A stretch of DNA of 64,000 nucleotides from Georgenia_B sunbinii (GTDB lineage Bacteria > Actinomycetota > Actinomycetes > Actinomycetales > Actinomycetaceae): the NCBI RefSeq assembly GCF_036421855.1, contig NZ_JAZGOK010000005.1; one strand, 5' to 3'. Both the position numbers and the translations under genes were made by a program. Shown piece after piece: positions 33,592 to 42,433 of this stretch; position 1 is the first letter of the stretch; each line of letters begins with the position of its first letter. The notes below the pieces were generated by a model. The model had not been told where the DNA came from. It did not search any database and saw only the letters and a program-made list of their open reading frames with translations.

Positions 33592-35334
33592 ATGCGAGTC
33601 CTCGGCGTCAACGCCCTGTTCCACGACCCCGCGGCCGCGCTCGTCATCGACGGCACGGTGGTCGCCGCAGCTGAGGAGGAGCGGTTCAGCCGGCGCAAGC
33701 ACGGCAAGCGGCCACTGCCGTTCTCCGCCTGGGAGCTGCCCGAGCTGTCGATGCGGTGGTGCCTGCGGCAGGCGGGGCTGGAGCCACGAGACCTCGACGC
33801 CGTCGCCTACTCCTTCGACCCGGCCCTGGCCCGGCCGGCCGCCGAGATGGGCCTGGACGACCCGTGGGACCACCTGCGGCTCACCTACGCCGAGCGGGCC
33901 CCGCAGTTCATCGCCGCCGCGCTGCCCGGGCTCGACCCGGAGAAGGTGCAGTTCGTGCCCCACCACGTCGCGCACGCCGCCTCGGGAGCCCTGGCTTCGC
34001 CGCACGAGAGCTCCAGCGTGCTCGTGCTCGACGGCCGCGGCGAGCACGCCTCGCACCTTGCCGGCCGGTACCGCCGCGGCTCGCTCGAGACCCTCGCCGG
34101 GCAGCACCTGCCGCACTCCCTCGGGCTGCTGTACGAGTCACTCACCGAGCACCTCGGCTTCCTGCGCTCCTCCGACGAGTACAAGGTCATGGCGCTGGCC
34201 TCCTACGGCAAGCCGCGGTACCTGGAGGAGCTGCGCGAGCTGGTGCACGCCACGGACGACGGCGGGTTCGTAGCCCCGGTCCCGGACTGGTCACGCTGGG
34301 TGGAGCCCCGCATCGACGACGGCACGTGGGGCGGGCCGCACGCCGACCTCGCCTGCTCGGTCCAGGCACGGCTGGAGGAGGTGCTCGTGGACCTGGCGAA
34401 CTGGTTGCACGAGCAGACCGGTGACACCGCACTGACCATGGCCGGCGGCACCGCGCTCAACTGCGTAGCCAACTCCCGGATCTGGCGGGAAACCCCGTTC
34501 GAGCACGTCTGGGTGCAGCCCGCCGCCGGCGACGCCGGGACCGCCCTGGGAGCCGCGCTCCAGGTCGCGGCCGACCACGACGACGAGACCCGCCCGATCG
34601 CCGGCGCCGACCTCGGCCGCTCCTGGACCGACGACGAGCTCGCCGACTGGCTGCGCACCGCCAAGGTCCCCTTCACCACCCCGGACGACTTCGCCGAGCA
34701 GGTGGCTGACGTGCTCGCCGGCAACGGCGTCGTCGCGTGGTTCGACGGCCGCAGCGAGTTCGGCCCGCGTGCGCTGGGCCACCGCTCGCTGCTCGCCCAC
34801 CCGGGCCTGGAGGAGAACCTCGAGCGCATCAACGACGTCAAGGGCCGCGAGCAGTTCCGCCCCGTGGCGCCGATGGTGCTCGCCGACCGCGCGGCGGAGA
34901 TCTTCACCGACGGCCCCATCCCCAGCCCGTACATGCTGTTCGTCCACACCGTGCGCCCCGAGTGGCGCGACCGGATCCCCGCGGCCGTGCACGTCGACGG
35001 CACCGCCCGGATCCAGACCGTGGACCCGGCCCGCCAGCCACGGCTCGGCGCGACCATCGAGGCCTTCGCCGAGCGCACCGGGCTGCCCGTGGTCATCAAC
35101 ACCAGCCTCAACACCGCGGGGCGGCCGATGGTCGACGACCCCCGGGACGCGCTCGAGGTGTTCGGCTCCGCGCCGGTGGACCTGCTGGTCCTCGGCCCGC
35201 ACCTGGTCCGCCGGGCCCAGCTGTTCGCTGCTCCGGAGGCGGCCGCGATGACCGGCAGCGTGACCGACGGCGCGCCCGCCACCAACGGCGCCCCCGCCGC
35301 TGCGTCCGACGACGTCCCGGTGGCGGTCAGGTGA
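33592..35334 (+). CDS. NodU/TobZ-type O-carbamoyltransferase
   Basis: A 580-residue enzyme. The N-terminal Kae1-like domain has GVNALFHDPAAALVIDG and the iron-binding FVPHHVAHAASG; the ATPase-like core has LMAGGTALNCVANSR; the C-terminal part has FDGRSEFGPRALGHRSLLA and KGREQFRPVAPMVL, characteristic of NodU/CmcH. It transfers carbamoyl from carbamoyl phosphate through carbamoyl-AMP to a sugar hydroxyl. GGAGGT before ATG 33592. First gene of the heptose operon; it ends with a GTGA overlap to the next gene. The extra 30 residues at the C-terminus are low-complexity Ala/Thr. Confidence 0.92.
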   Translation: MRVLGVNALFHDPAAALVIDGTVVAAAEEERFSRRKHGKRPLPFSAWELPELSMRWCLRQAGLEPRDLDAVAYSFDPALARPAAEMGLDDPWDHLRLTYAERAPQFIAAALPGLDPEKVQFVPHHVAHAASGALASPHESSSVLVLDGRGEHASHLAGRYRRGSLETLAGQHLPHSLGLLYESLTEHLGFLRSSDEYKVMALASYGKPRYLEELRELVHATDDGGFVAPVPDWSRWVEPRIDDGTWGGPHADLACSVQARLEEVLVDLANWLHEQTGDTALTMAGGTALNCVANSRIWRETPFEHVWVQPAAGDAGTALGAALQVAADHDDETRPIAGADLGRSWTDDELADWLRTAKVPFTTPDDFAEQVADVLAGNGVVAWFDGRSEFGPRALGHRSLLAHPGLEENLERINDVKGREQFRPVAPMVLADRAAEIFTDGPIPSPYMLFVHTVRPEWRDRIPAAVHVDGTARIQTVDPARQPRLGATIEAFAERTGLPVVINTSLNTAGRPMVDDPRDALEVFGSAPVDLLVLGPHLVRRAQLFAAPEAAAMTGSVTDGAPATNGAPAAASDDVPVAVR

Positions 35335-36851
35335 CGGCCTACACCGTGGTGCTGCCGACGGTCGGGCGCCCGTCGCTCAGCACCGTCCTCAGCGACCTCC
35401 TGGATCAGCCCGGACCGCCCCCCGAGCAGGTGCTCGTGGTGGACGACCGGCCGCTGGACCAGCGCGACCCCCTCGACCTGCCGACCGGCCCCGACGGCAT
35501 CGCTGTCCGCACGCTGCGGTCGGGCGGGCGCGGCCCGGCCGCCGCGCGCAACGCGGGCTGGCGCAGCGCCGCGACCGAGTGGGTGGCCTTCCTTGACGAC
35601 GACATCCGGCTGCCCGCGGACTGGCGCGCCCGGCTGGCGGCGGACCTCGCCGCTGCCGGGCCCGAGGTCGGCGCCGTCCAGGGCCGCATCCACGTGCCGC
35701 TGCCCGCGGACCGGCCGCCCACGGACTGGGAGCGCAACACCGCCGGGCTGGCCGTCGCACGGTGGGCCACCGCCGACATGGCCTACCGCCGTGCCGCGCT
35801 GGCGCAGGTGCACGGCTTCGACGAGCGCTTCCCGCGCGCCTACCGGGAGGACGCCGACCTCGCGCTGCGCGTCACCCAGGCCGGCTGGCAGCTGCGCCGT
35901 GGCGAGCGGGAGATCATCCACCCGGTGCGGCCGGCCGACGGCGCGGTGAGCGTCCGGACCCAGGCCGGCGCCGCGTCCGACGCACTCATGCGGGCGCTGC
36001 ACGGCAGGACCTGGCGCCGCACCGGCGGCACCGGCCGGGGCCGCTTCCGGTGGCACGTGGCGACGACGGCGGCCGGTGCCGGCGCCGTGGTCCTCGCCGC
36101 GACCGGACGCCGTCGTGCCGCGGCGCTGGCCGTGGCCGCGTGCGCCGGGCTCACCGCCGACTTCGCGGTGCGCCGCATCGCGCCAGGACCGATGCCCGGC
36201 GACGACGGCTGGGCCGCCGAGTGGCGCCGCATGGCGTGGACCAGCGTGGCCATCCCGTGGGCCGCGGTGTGGCACCGAGTCCGCGGGACGCTCGCCTTCC
36301 GCGACGTGCCCCACTGGCCGCCGCCGGTCCGCGCGGTGCTGCTCGACCGCGACGGCACCCTCGTCGAGGACGTGCCCTACAACGGCGACCCGGCCCGCGT
36401 GCAGGCCGTGGCCGGCGCCGGGCCGGCCCTGGAGCGCCTGCGCCGCGCTGGCTTGCGGCTGGCGATGGTGACCAACCAGTCCGGCGTCGCCCGCGGGCTC
36501 ATCAGCGAGCAGGACGTCGCCCGGGTCAACGGCCGGGTGCAGGAGGTCCTGGGCCGGTTCGACGCCGTCGAGCACTGCCCGCACGAGCCGGCCGACGGCT
36601 GCACCTGCCGCAAGCCGGGCCCGCTCATGGTGCTGCGGGCAGCCGCGGCGCTGGGCGTCGAGCCACACGAGTGCGTCGTCGTCGGGGACATCGGCAGCGA
36701 CGTCGAGGCCGCCCGCGCGGCGGGGGCGCACGCCGTGCTCGTGCCCACGCCGGTCACCCGCCCGGAGGAGGTCGAGCAGGCTGACCGCGTCGCCGATGAC
36801 CTCGCCGGTGCCGTCGACCAGGTGCTGACGATGGCGGGGGTGGCGCGATGA
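35331..36851 (+). CDS. Fusion: glycosyltransferase family 2 + GmhB heptose bisphosphate phosphatase
   Basis: A 506-residue fusion starting at a GTG that overlaps the preceding stop. Residues 1-235 are GT2 (YTVVLPTVGRPSLSTVL, metal motif FLDDDIRLP near 88, GFDERFPRAYREDADLALR). Residues about 243-315 are hydrophobic/linker with one or two possible helices. Residues 333-475 are a HAD phosphatase of the GmhB/HisB type: LLDRDGTL (D339, D341), VTNQSGVARGL, zinc loop CPHEPADGCTCRKPG (C416, C424, C426), VVGDIGSDVEAAR. GmhB converts D,D-heptose 1,7-bisphosphate to the 1-phosphate. This is one of the four heptose-activation activities in the operon. Confidence 0.9.
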   Translation: MTAYTVVLPTVGRPSLSTVLSDLLDQPGPPPEQVLVVDDRPLDQRDPLDLPTGPDGIAVRTLRSGGRGPAAARNAGWRSAATEWVAFLDDDIRLPADWRARLAADLAAAGPEVGAVQGRIHVPLPADRPPTDWERNTAGLAVARWATADMAYRRAALAQVHGFDERFPRAYREDADLALRVTQAGWQLRRGEREIIHPVRPADGAVSVRTQAGAASDALMRALHGRTWRRTGGTGRGRFRWHVATTAAGAGAVVLAATGRRRAAALAVAACAGLTADFAVRRIAPGPMPGDDGWAAEWRRMAWTSVAIPWAAVWHRVRGTLAFRDVPHWPPPVRAVLLDRDGTLVEDVPYNGDPARVQAVAGAGPALERLRRAGLRLAMVTNQSGVARGLISEQDVARVNGRVQEVLGRFDAVEHCPHEPADGCTCRKPGPLMVLRAAAALGVEPHECVVVGDIGSDVEAARAAGAHAVLVPTPVTRPEEVEQADRVADDLAGAVDQVLTMAGVAR

Positions 36852-38026
36852 GCACCCTGGCCGTCCGTCTCGACAACGACGGCGACGTCCTGCTCACCGG
36901 GCCGGCGATCCGCGCGCTGGCCACGCAGGACGACGTCGACCTGCTCGCCGGTCCCGCCGGCACCGCGGCCGCCAGGCTGCTGCCCGGGGTCCGGGAGGTG
37001 CTGGTGATGGACGCCCCGTGGTCGGGGTATCGGCCACCGCCGGTGGACCCGGCCGCGCTCAGCGAGCTCGTCGACGAGCTGGCCCGGCGTCGCTACGACC
37101 GCGCCGTCATCTTCACGTCCTTCCACCAGAGCCCGTTGCCGATGGCGCTGCTGGCGAAGATGGCCGGGATCCCGTACGTCGCTGCCACCAGCGTCGACTA
37201 CCCGGGCTCGCTGCTCGAGCTGCGCCACCAGCGCGCCGACGGCCGGCACGAGGCCGAGGCGGCGCTCGACCTGGCCCGCGCCGCCGGCGGCGAGCTGCCG
37301 GCCGGCGACGACGCCAGCCTCGCCGTCCGCCGCCCCCTGCCTGCACTCCCCGCCGACAGCGGGATTGTCAACGGTGGACAATCCCGCTCTCGGCGACAAG
37401 GGGTGGGGCGCGGGCGCTTCCGCGCGGACTCCCCCCTTCGCGCTGACGCCGCCTCCCTCTCCCCTGACAGCGGGATTGTCAACGGTGGACAATCCAGCTC
37501 TCGGCGAGAAGGGGCGGGGCTGCGGGGGTACGTGGTGCTCCACCCTGGCGCCTCGGTGCCCGCCCGGGCCACCACTCCCGAGCACGCCGGCGCCATCGCC
37601 ACCGCTCTGCTGACCGCCGGCTGGGACGTCGTCCTCACCGGCGGGCCGGGCGAGCAGCCGCTGGCACCGGCACCGCAGTCGCCCGACGGGCGGCGCGCGG
37701 TCGACCTCACCGGCCGCACCGACCTCGCCCAGCTGGCAGCGGTGCTCGACGGCGCCGCGTGCGTCGTCGTCGGCAACACCGGCCCGGCCCACCTGGCAGC
37801 CGCCGTCGCCACACCCGTCGTGTCGCTGTTCTCGCCGGTGGTGCCGGCCGAGAGGTGGGCGCCGTACGGCGTCCCGAGCGTCGTGCTCGGCGACCAGCAG
37901 GCGCCCTGCCGGGGCAGCCGCGCCCGGGAGTGCCCCGTTCCAGGCCATCCCTGTCTCACCGGCATCCACCCCACCCAGGTGGTGGCCGCCGTCAGCTCAC
38001 TCGTCCCCCAGGAGGTGATGGCGTGA
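36848..38026 (+). CDS. Glycosyltransferase family 9 (heptosyltransferase-like) with in-frame repeat insertion
   Basis: A 392-residue GT-B protein. N-domain is LAVRLDNDGDVLLTGPAIRA; C-domain is YVVLHPGASVPAR, VVLTGGPGEQ, GRTDLAQLAAVLDGAACVVV, NTGPAHLAAAVATPVVSLF, with the late motif RECPVPGHPCLTGI. These match WaaC/WaaF-type heptosyltransferases. Residues about 166-224 (ADSGIVNGGQSRSRR ... PDSGIVNGGQSSSRRE) are foreign: they are two palindromic repeats translated in frame. The other GT9 in this operon is 330 residues, so the insertion explains the excess length. The inserted part lies between the two Rossmann domains, where a longer linker may be tolerated. Confidence 0.88.
   Translation: MSTLAVRLDNDGDVLLTGPAIRALATQDDVDLLAGPAGTAAARLLPGVREVLVMDAPWSGYRPPPVDPAALSELVDELARRRYDRAVIFTSFHQSPLPMALLAKMAGIPYVAATSVDYPGSLLELRHQRADGRHEAEAALDLARAAGGELPAGDDASLAVRRPLPALPADSGIVNGGQSRSRRQGVGRGRFRADSPLRADAASLSPDSGIVNGGQSSSRREGAGLRGYVVLHPGASVPARATTPEHAGAIATALLTAGWDVVLTGGPGEQPLAPAPQSPDGRRAVDLTGRTDLAQLAAVLDGAACVVVGNTGPAHLAAAVATPVVSLFSPVVPAERWAPYGVPSVVLGDQQAPCRGSRARECPVPGHPCLTGIHPTQVVAAVSSLVPQEVMA
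37353..37504 (+). repeat. Two palindromic repeats inserted in frame in the GT9 gene
   Basis: Copy 1 has arms CCGACAGCGGGATTGTC (37353-37369) and GACAATCCCGCTCTCGG (37377-37393), loop AACGGTG; 16 of 17 positions pair. Copy 2 has arms at 37464-37480 and 37488-37504 with the same loop and three mismatches. The copies start 111 bp (37 codons) apart. The right arms continue CGA(C/G)AAGG. The units are the same 18-mer as at 44.3 and 61.7 kb. Confidence 0.85.
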
Positions 38027-38982
38027 AGGTCGCCATCTGGCACGTCCACGGTTCATGGCTCACCCCGTTCGTCACCGGCCCGGACGAATACCTCGTCCCC
38101 GTGCTTCCCGACCGTGGCCCGGACGGCCGCGGCCGGGCGCAGACCTGGGACTGGCCCGCGAGCGCCCGGGAGGTGACCCCGGCGCAGCTGCGGGAGGAGG
38201 GCTGCGACGTCGTCGTCCTCCAACGTCCCCACGAGCCGGCGCTGTTCGAGGAGTGGACGGGGCTGCGTCCCGGCGTGGACGTCCCGGCGGTCTATGTCGA
38301 GCACAACACGCCCGACGGCCACGCGGTGCGCACGCGCCACCCGCTGGCCGAACGCAGCGACACCCCGGTCGTGCACGTCACCGACTTCAACGCACTGGTG
38401 TGGGACTGCGGGCAGGCGCCGACGACGGTCATCGACCACGGCGTCCTCGACCCCGGCCATCGGTACACCGGTGAGGTGGAGCGGGTGGGGGTCGTCGTCA
38501 ACGAACCGGTGCGCCGCTGGCGGGTGGCCGGCACCGACGTCGTCCTCGACCTGTCGCAGCAGGTGCCGCTGAGCGTCTTCGGGATGGGGATGGCCGCGCT
38601 CGAGGAGAAGGCCCCGCACCTGGCCGGGCACCTGCACGACGACGTCCGGCAGGACGAGATGCACGGCCTGCTCGCGCGGCAGCGTGCCTACCTGCACCCC
38701 TACCGGTGGACGTCGCTGGGGCTCTCGCTCATCGAGGCGATGATGCTCGGCCTGCCCGTGCTGGCGCTGGCGACCACCGCCGCTCCCGAGGCGGTGCCGG
38801 CCGACGCCGGCGTCGTGTCCAGCGACCCGCGGGTGCTGCAGGAAGCGGCGCTGCGCTGGCTCGCCGACCCGGACGAGGCCCGCGAGCGCGGGCAGGCCGC
38901 CCGGCGCCACGCGACCGAGGTGTTCGCCGTCGACCGTTTCCTGGCCGACTGGCAGTCGTTGCTGAAGGAGGTAGTGCGATGA
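38023..38982 (+). CDS. Glycosyltransferase, GT4/GT1-like
   Basis: A 319-residue GT-B enzyme starting at GTG 38023 (4-bp overlap). Parts are VAIWHVHGSWLTPFVTGPDE, VYVEHNTPDGHA (acceptor side), and the C-domain donor region YLHPYRWTSLGLSLIEAMML with the Glu-x7-type Glu in LIEAMMLGLPVLAL. It is shorter than classical GT4 but complete. Member of the heptose-cluster chain; donor could be an NDP-heptose or hexose. Confidence 0.82.
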   Translation: MKVAIWHVHGSWLTPFVTGPDEYLVPVLPDRGPDGRGRAQTWDWPASAREVTPAQLREEGCDVVVLQRPHEPALFEEWTGLRPGVDVPAVYVEHNTPDGHAVRTRHPLAERSDTPVVHVTDFNALVWDCGQAPTTVIDHGVLDPGHRYTGEVERVGVVVNEPVRRWRVAGTDVVLDLSQQVPLSVFGMGMAALEEKAPHLAGHLHDDVRQDEMHGLLARQRAYLHPYRWTSLGLSLIEAMMLGLPVLALATTAAPEAVPADAGVVSSDPRVLQEAALRWLADPDEARERGQAARRHATEVFAVDRFLADWQSLLKEVVR

Positions 38983-40187
38983 GGATCGCGATGGTGTCGG
39001 AGCACGCCAGCCCGCTCGCCGTGCTCGGCGGCGAGGACGCCGGCGGGCAGAACGTGCACGTGGCCGCGCTGGCGGCAGGACTGGCCCGGCGGGGCCACGA
39101 CGTCGCCGTCTACACCCGACGGGACGGCCCGGACCTGCCCGAGCAGGTCGAGATGCTTCCCCGGGTGCAGGTGGTGCACGTGCCGGCAGGGCCACCGGAG
39201 GCGCTGCCCAAGGACCACCTGCTGCCCTACATGCCCGAGTTCGGGCGGTGGCTCGCCCGGCGGTGGGCCGACCGCGGCCAGCCGGACGTGGTCCACTCCC
39301 ACTTCTGGATGTCCGGGCTCGCTGCGCTCGAGGCGGCCCGGTCCCGGCCGGTGCCCGTCGTGCACACCTACCACGCCCTGGGCACCGTCAAGCGGCGTCA
39401 CCAGGGAGCCAAGGACACCAGTCCGCCGAGCCGGCTCGCGGCAGAGGCCCGCATCGGTCGCGACGTCGATCTCGTCGTCGCGACCTGCCGGGACGAGGCC
39501 GAGGAGCTCGAGGCCATGGGCGTCCCCGCCGCCAGCGTCCGCATCGTGCCCTGCGGGGTGGACATCCAGCAGTTCAGCGCCAGCGGGACGAGCCGCCCGC
39601 CGCGGTCGGGCCACCGGTTCCGGCTGCTGTCGGTGGGCCGCCTCGTGGAGCGCAAGGGCGTCGACACCGTCATCACGGCACTGCCGCTGCTGCCGGACAC
39701 CGAGCTGCTCGTCGCCGGCGGGCCCGACCAGTCCCGTATCCACACCGACGCCGAGGCAGCGCGGCTTCATGCCCTCGCCGTGGAGCTCGGGGTGGCCGAC
39801 CGGGTCCGGTTCGTCGGCTCGGTGCCGCGCACGCAGATGCCGGCGCTGATCCGCTCGGCGGACGTCGTCGTCGCCACGCCCTGGTACGAGCCGTTCGGCA
39901 TCGTGCCGCTGGAGGCGGCGGCCTGCGCGCGGCCCCTCGTGGGCAGCGCCGTCGGCGGCCTGCTCGACTCCGTGGCGGACGGGCGGACCGGCACGCTGGT
40001 GCCGCCCCGCGACCCGCAGGCGCTCGCCGCGGCCCTCGCCGAGCTGCTCCACGACCCGGTCCGCCGCGCCGCCTACGGCAAGGCCGCGCGGGACCGGGCG
40101 GAGGAGCTCTTCAGCTGGGAACGGGTGGCCGCCGCCACCGAGGCCGCCTACACCCAGGTCCACTACCCGAAGGAGGCCACGGCATGA
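38979..40187 (+). CDS. Glycosyltransferase family 4
   Basis: A 402-residue GT4: glycine-rich N-terminal loop GGEDAGGQNVHVAALAAGLA, VVHSHFWMSGLAALEAA, LLSVGRLVERKGVDTVI, and donor motif PWYEPFGIVPLEAAACARPLVG (E-x7-E). The N-terminal region resembles MshA/sucrose-phosphate-synthase-type enzymes. Starts with ATGA overlapping the previous stop. Acceptor unknown; likely adds a sugar to the cluster's glycan or lipid product. Confidence 0.9.
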   Translation: MRIAMVSEHASPLAVLGGEDAGGQNVHVAALAAGLARRGHDVAVYTRRDGPDLPEQVEMLPRVQVVHVPAGPPEALPKDHLLPYMPEFGRWLARRWADRGQPDVVHSHFWMSGLAALEAARSRPVPVVHTYHALGTVKRRHQGAKDTSPPSRLAAEARIGRDVDLVVATCRDEAEELEAMGVPAASVRIVPCGVDIQQFSASGTSRPPRSGHRFRLLSVGRLVERKGVDTVITALPLLPDTELLVAGGPDQSRIHTDAEAARLHALAVELGVADRVRFVGSVPRTQMPALIRSADVVVATPWYEPFGIVPLEAAACARPLVGSAVGGLLDSVADGRTGTLVPPRDPQALAAALAELLHDPVRRAAYGKAARDRAEELFSWERVAAATEAAYTQVHYPKEATA

Positions 40188-42433
40188 GCAGCGCCCAGCA
40201 GTGGATCGACGAGCACCGCACCGAGCTCGACGCCGCGCTCGACTTCCTGCAGCAGCACGCCGGGACCATGGACGCCTGGGCCCGGGAGCTGGCCGACCGG
40301 CTGCCCGCGGGCAGCCGGTTGCTCGCGGCCGGCAACGGCGGCAGCGCGGCCGAGGCCCAGCACCTGACCGCAGAGCTCGTCGGCCGGTTCCTCCACGACC
40401 GGCAGGCGTTCTCCGCGATCTCGTTGTGCGTCGAGTCCTCGAGCGTGAGCGCCATCGTCAACGACTACGGCGCCGAGGAGATGTTCGCCCGGCAGGTCGA
40501 GGGCCACGGCCGCGCCGGGGACGTCCTCGTGCTGCTGTCGACCTCCGGCACCAGCCCGAACGTACTTCGCGCCGCGGAGCGTGGCCGCGCCCTGGGGATG
40601 ACGGTCTGGGGGCTGACCGGGCCGGTGCCCAACCCGCTGGCGGACCTCTGCCACGGCGTGCTCGGCATCGACGCGCCATCCACCGCGGCGATCCAGGAAG
40701 GGCACCTCGTGGCGATCCACGCGCTGTGCGCGGCGGTGGACCACTACCTCGGTGTCGGTGCCCCGGCGGAGGTCGCGGCGAGCGCATCGGCGGGGGCGGG
40801 CGAGGGGGACGTCGGTGACGACGGGTCGCGTGCCGGCGCGGACGGGGCGGCCGACTCCGTCGGTGCGGCTGGCTCGCCCGCCTCTTCCGGCTCGGCTGCG
40901 CCGCACGCGAGCCGGTCGCTGAGCGCGTCGTCCTGGGCTACCGGCCGCCCTGGGGCGGGTGGCGACGATAGCCGGCCGCACGTCGTCGTCGTCGGTGACG
41001 TCCTGCTCGACGAGGACGTCGAGGGGACGGTCGACCGGCTGTGCCCCGACGCCCCGGTCCCGGTGCTCGACGTCACCACCACGCGCCGCAGCCCCGGTGG
41101 CGCTGGCCTCGCCGCGCTGCTGTGCGCGGGCGGCAACCGGGTCACGCTCGTCGCGCCGATCGCCGACGACGAGCACGGCGAGCTCCTGGCGGCCGAGCTC
41201 GAGCAGCAGCTCACCCTGGTGCGCTTGCCGCACGAGGGCGGCACCCGCCGAAAGATCCGGGTGCGCACCGACGGCCGCTCGCTGCTCCGGCTCGACGACG
41301 GCGGCAGCGGGCGGCCCGGTGAGGTCCCTGCCGACGACGTCGCCGCGGTGCTGGCCGACGCCGACGCCGTCCTCGTCTCCGACTACGGCGCCGGCACCAC
41401 GAGCGACCCGCAGCTGCGCTGGCTGCTCACCGAGGCGGCGCGCCGCACCCGGCTCGTCTGGGACCCCCATCCCCGCGGCGGCGCCCCAGTCCCCGGTGCG
41501 ACGCTGGTTACGCCGAACCTCAGCGAGGGCCGCGCCGCCGTGGAGCAACCAGAGGGGCCGGCCGACGTCGTCGCCGCCGCGCTGCGGACCACGTGGCAGG
41601 CCCGCGGCGTGTGCGTCACCGCCGGCGCGGACGGTGCCTTCCTCGCCGCGCACGACGACGAGACCAGCTACTTCCCGACCGTCGCGGCCGCGGGCGGCGA
41701 CCCGTGCGGCGCCGGTGACCAGTTCGCCGCCACGGTCACGACCGCGCTGGCCGCCGGCGCGCTGCTCTCCCAGGCGGTGCAGTCCGCGGTGGCCGACGCC
41801 TCGGCCTGGGTGGCCGCCGGCGGCGCCGACGGCTTCCGGCACCGGCGGCAGCTGGTCGCCACCGGGACGGTCGCTCGTCGCACCACACCGGCTGCTGCCG
41901 AGAACGGGCTCCCGAGCCATCGCGTCCTGGAGGCGCAGCCGGCCGCGCTGCGCGAGCTCGTCGCACGGCTCCGTGCCGACGGCTCGACCGTGGTGGCCAC
42001 CGGCGGGTGCTTCGACATCGTCCACGCCGGGCACGTCGCCACCTTGCAGGCGGCGCGGCGGCTCGGGGACCGCCTCGTCGTCCTCATGAACTCCGACGCC
42101 TCCGTGACCCGCCTCAAGGGACCGGGACGGCCGGTGATCACGGCTGCCGACCGCGCCCGGGTGCTCGCGGCGCTGGACTGCGTGGACGCCGTCGTCGTGT
42201 TCGACGACGACGACCCGCGCGGCGCCCTCACCCACCTGCGGCCCGACATCTGGGCCAAGGGCGGGGACTACGGCGGTACCGCGCTGCCGGAGACCGAGGT
42301 CGTGCAGGAGCACGGCGGGCGGGTCGTCCTGCTGCCCTACCTGGGCGGCCGGTCGACGACGACGATCATCCACCGCTCCGAGCAGGCCGCGCAGGCCGCG
42401 GAGCACGCACGGACCACAGGAGGAGCCGGATGA
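40184..42433 (+). CDS. Triple-domain fusion: GmhA isomerase + HldE kinase + HldE nucleotidyltransferase
   Basis: A 749-residue fusion of three heptose-pathway activities. Residues 1-191 are GmhA, sedoheptulose 7-phosphate isomerase (GNGGSAAEAQH 50-60, STSGTSPN 119-126). Residues about 192-264 are a Gly/Ala/Ser linker. Residues 265-565 are a PfkB-type heptose-7-phosphate kinase like HldA (RRSPGGAGLAALLCAGGNRV; catalytic GAGD 509-512). Residues 590-735 are a heptose-1-phosphate nucleotidyltransferase like HldC (GGCFDIVHAGHVATLQ, HxGH 614-617; KGPGRPVITAADRARVLAAL; KGGDYGG). In enterobacteria GmhA and HldE are separate proteins. With GmhB fused to the GT2 upstream, the whole route to NDP-D,D-heptose lies in two polypeptides. 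Nucleotide (ADP or GDP) cannot be read from the sequence. Confidence 0.92.
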   Translation: MSSAQQWIDEHRTELDAALDFLQQHAGTMDAWARELADRLPAGSRLLAAGNGGSAAEAQHLTAELVGRFLHDRQAFSAISLCVESSSVSAIVNDYGAEEMFARQVEGHGRAGDVLVLLSTSGTSPNVLRAAERGRALGMTVWGLTGPVPNPLADLCHGVLGIDAPSTAAIQEGHLVAIHALCAAVDHYLGVGAPAEVAASASAGAGEGDVGDDGSRAGADGAADSVGAAGSPASSGSAAPHASRSLSASSWATGRPGAGGDDSRPHVVVVGDVLLDEDVEGTVDRLCPDAPVPVLDVTTTRRSPGGAGLAALLCAGGNRVTLVAPIADDEHGELLAAELEQQLTLVRLPHEGGTRRKIRVRTDGRSLLRLDDGGSGRPGEVPADDVAAVLADADAVLVSDYGAGTTSDPQLRWLLTEAARRTRLVWDPHPRGGAPVPGATLVTPNLSEGRAAVEQPEGPADVVAAALRTTWQARGVCVTAGADGAFLAAHDDETSYFPTVAAAGGDPCGAGDQFAATVTTALAAGALLSQAVQSAVADASAWVAAGGADGFRHRRQLVATGTVARRTTPAAAENGLPSHRVLEAQPAALRELVARLRADGSTVVATGGCFDIVHAGHVATLQAARRLGDRLVVLMNSDASVTRLKGPGRPVITAADRARVLAALDCVDAVVVFDDDDPRGALTHLRPDIWAKGGDYGGTALPETEVVQEHGGRVVLLPYLGGRSTTTIIHRSEQAAQAAEHARTTGGAG

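Noticed and set aside
34203..36731. 842-codon minus-strand open frame through the carbamoyltransferase and GT2-GmhB genes
   Set aside because: It crosses two well-supported genes and has no recognisable domain.
37353..37504. Insertion sequence remnant
   Set aside because: No transposase code, no long terminal inverted repeats and no target duplication; only short hairpins.
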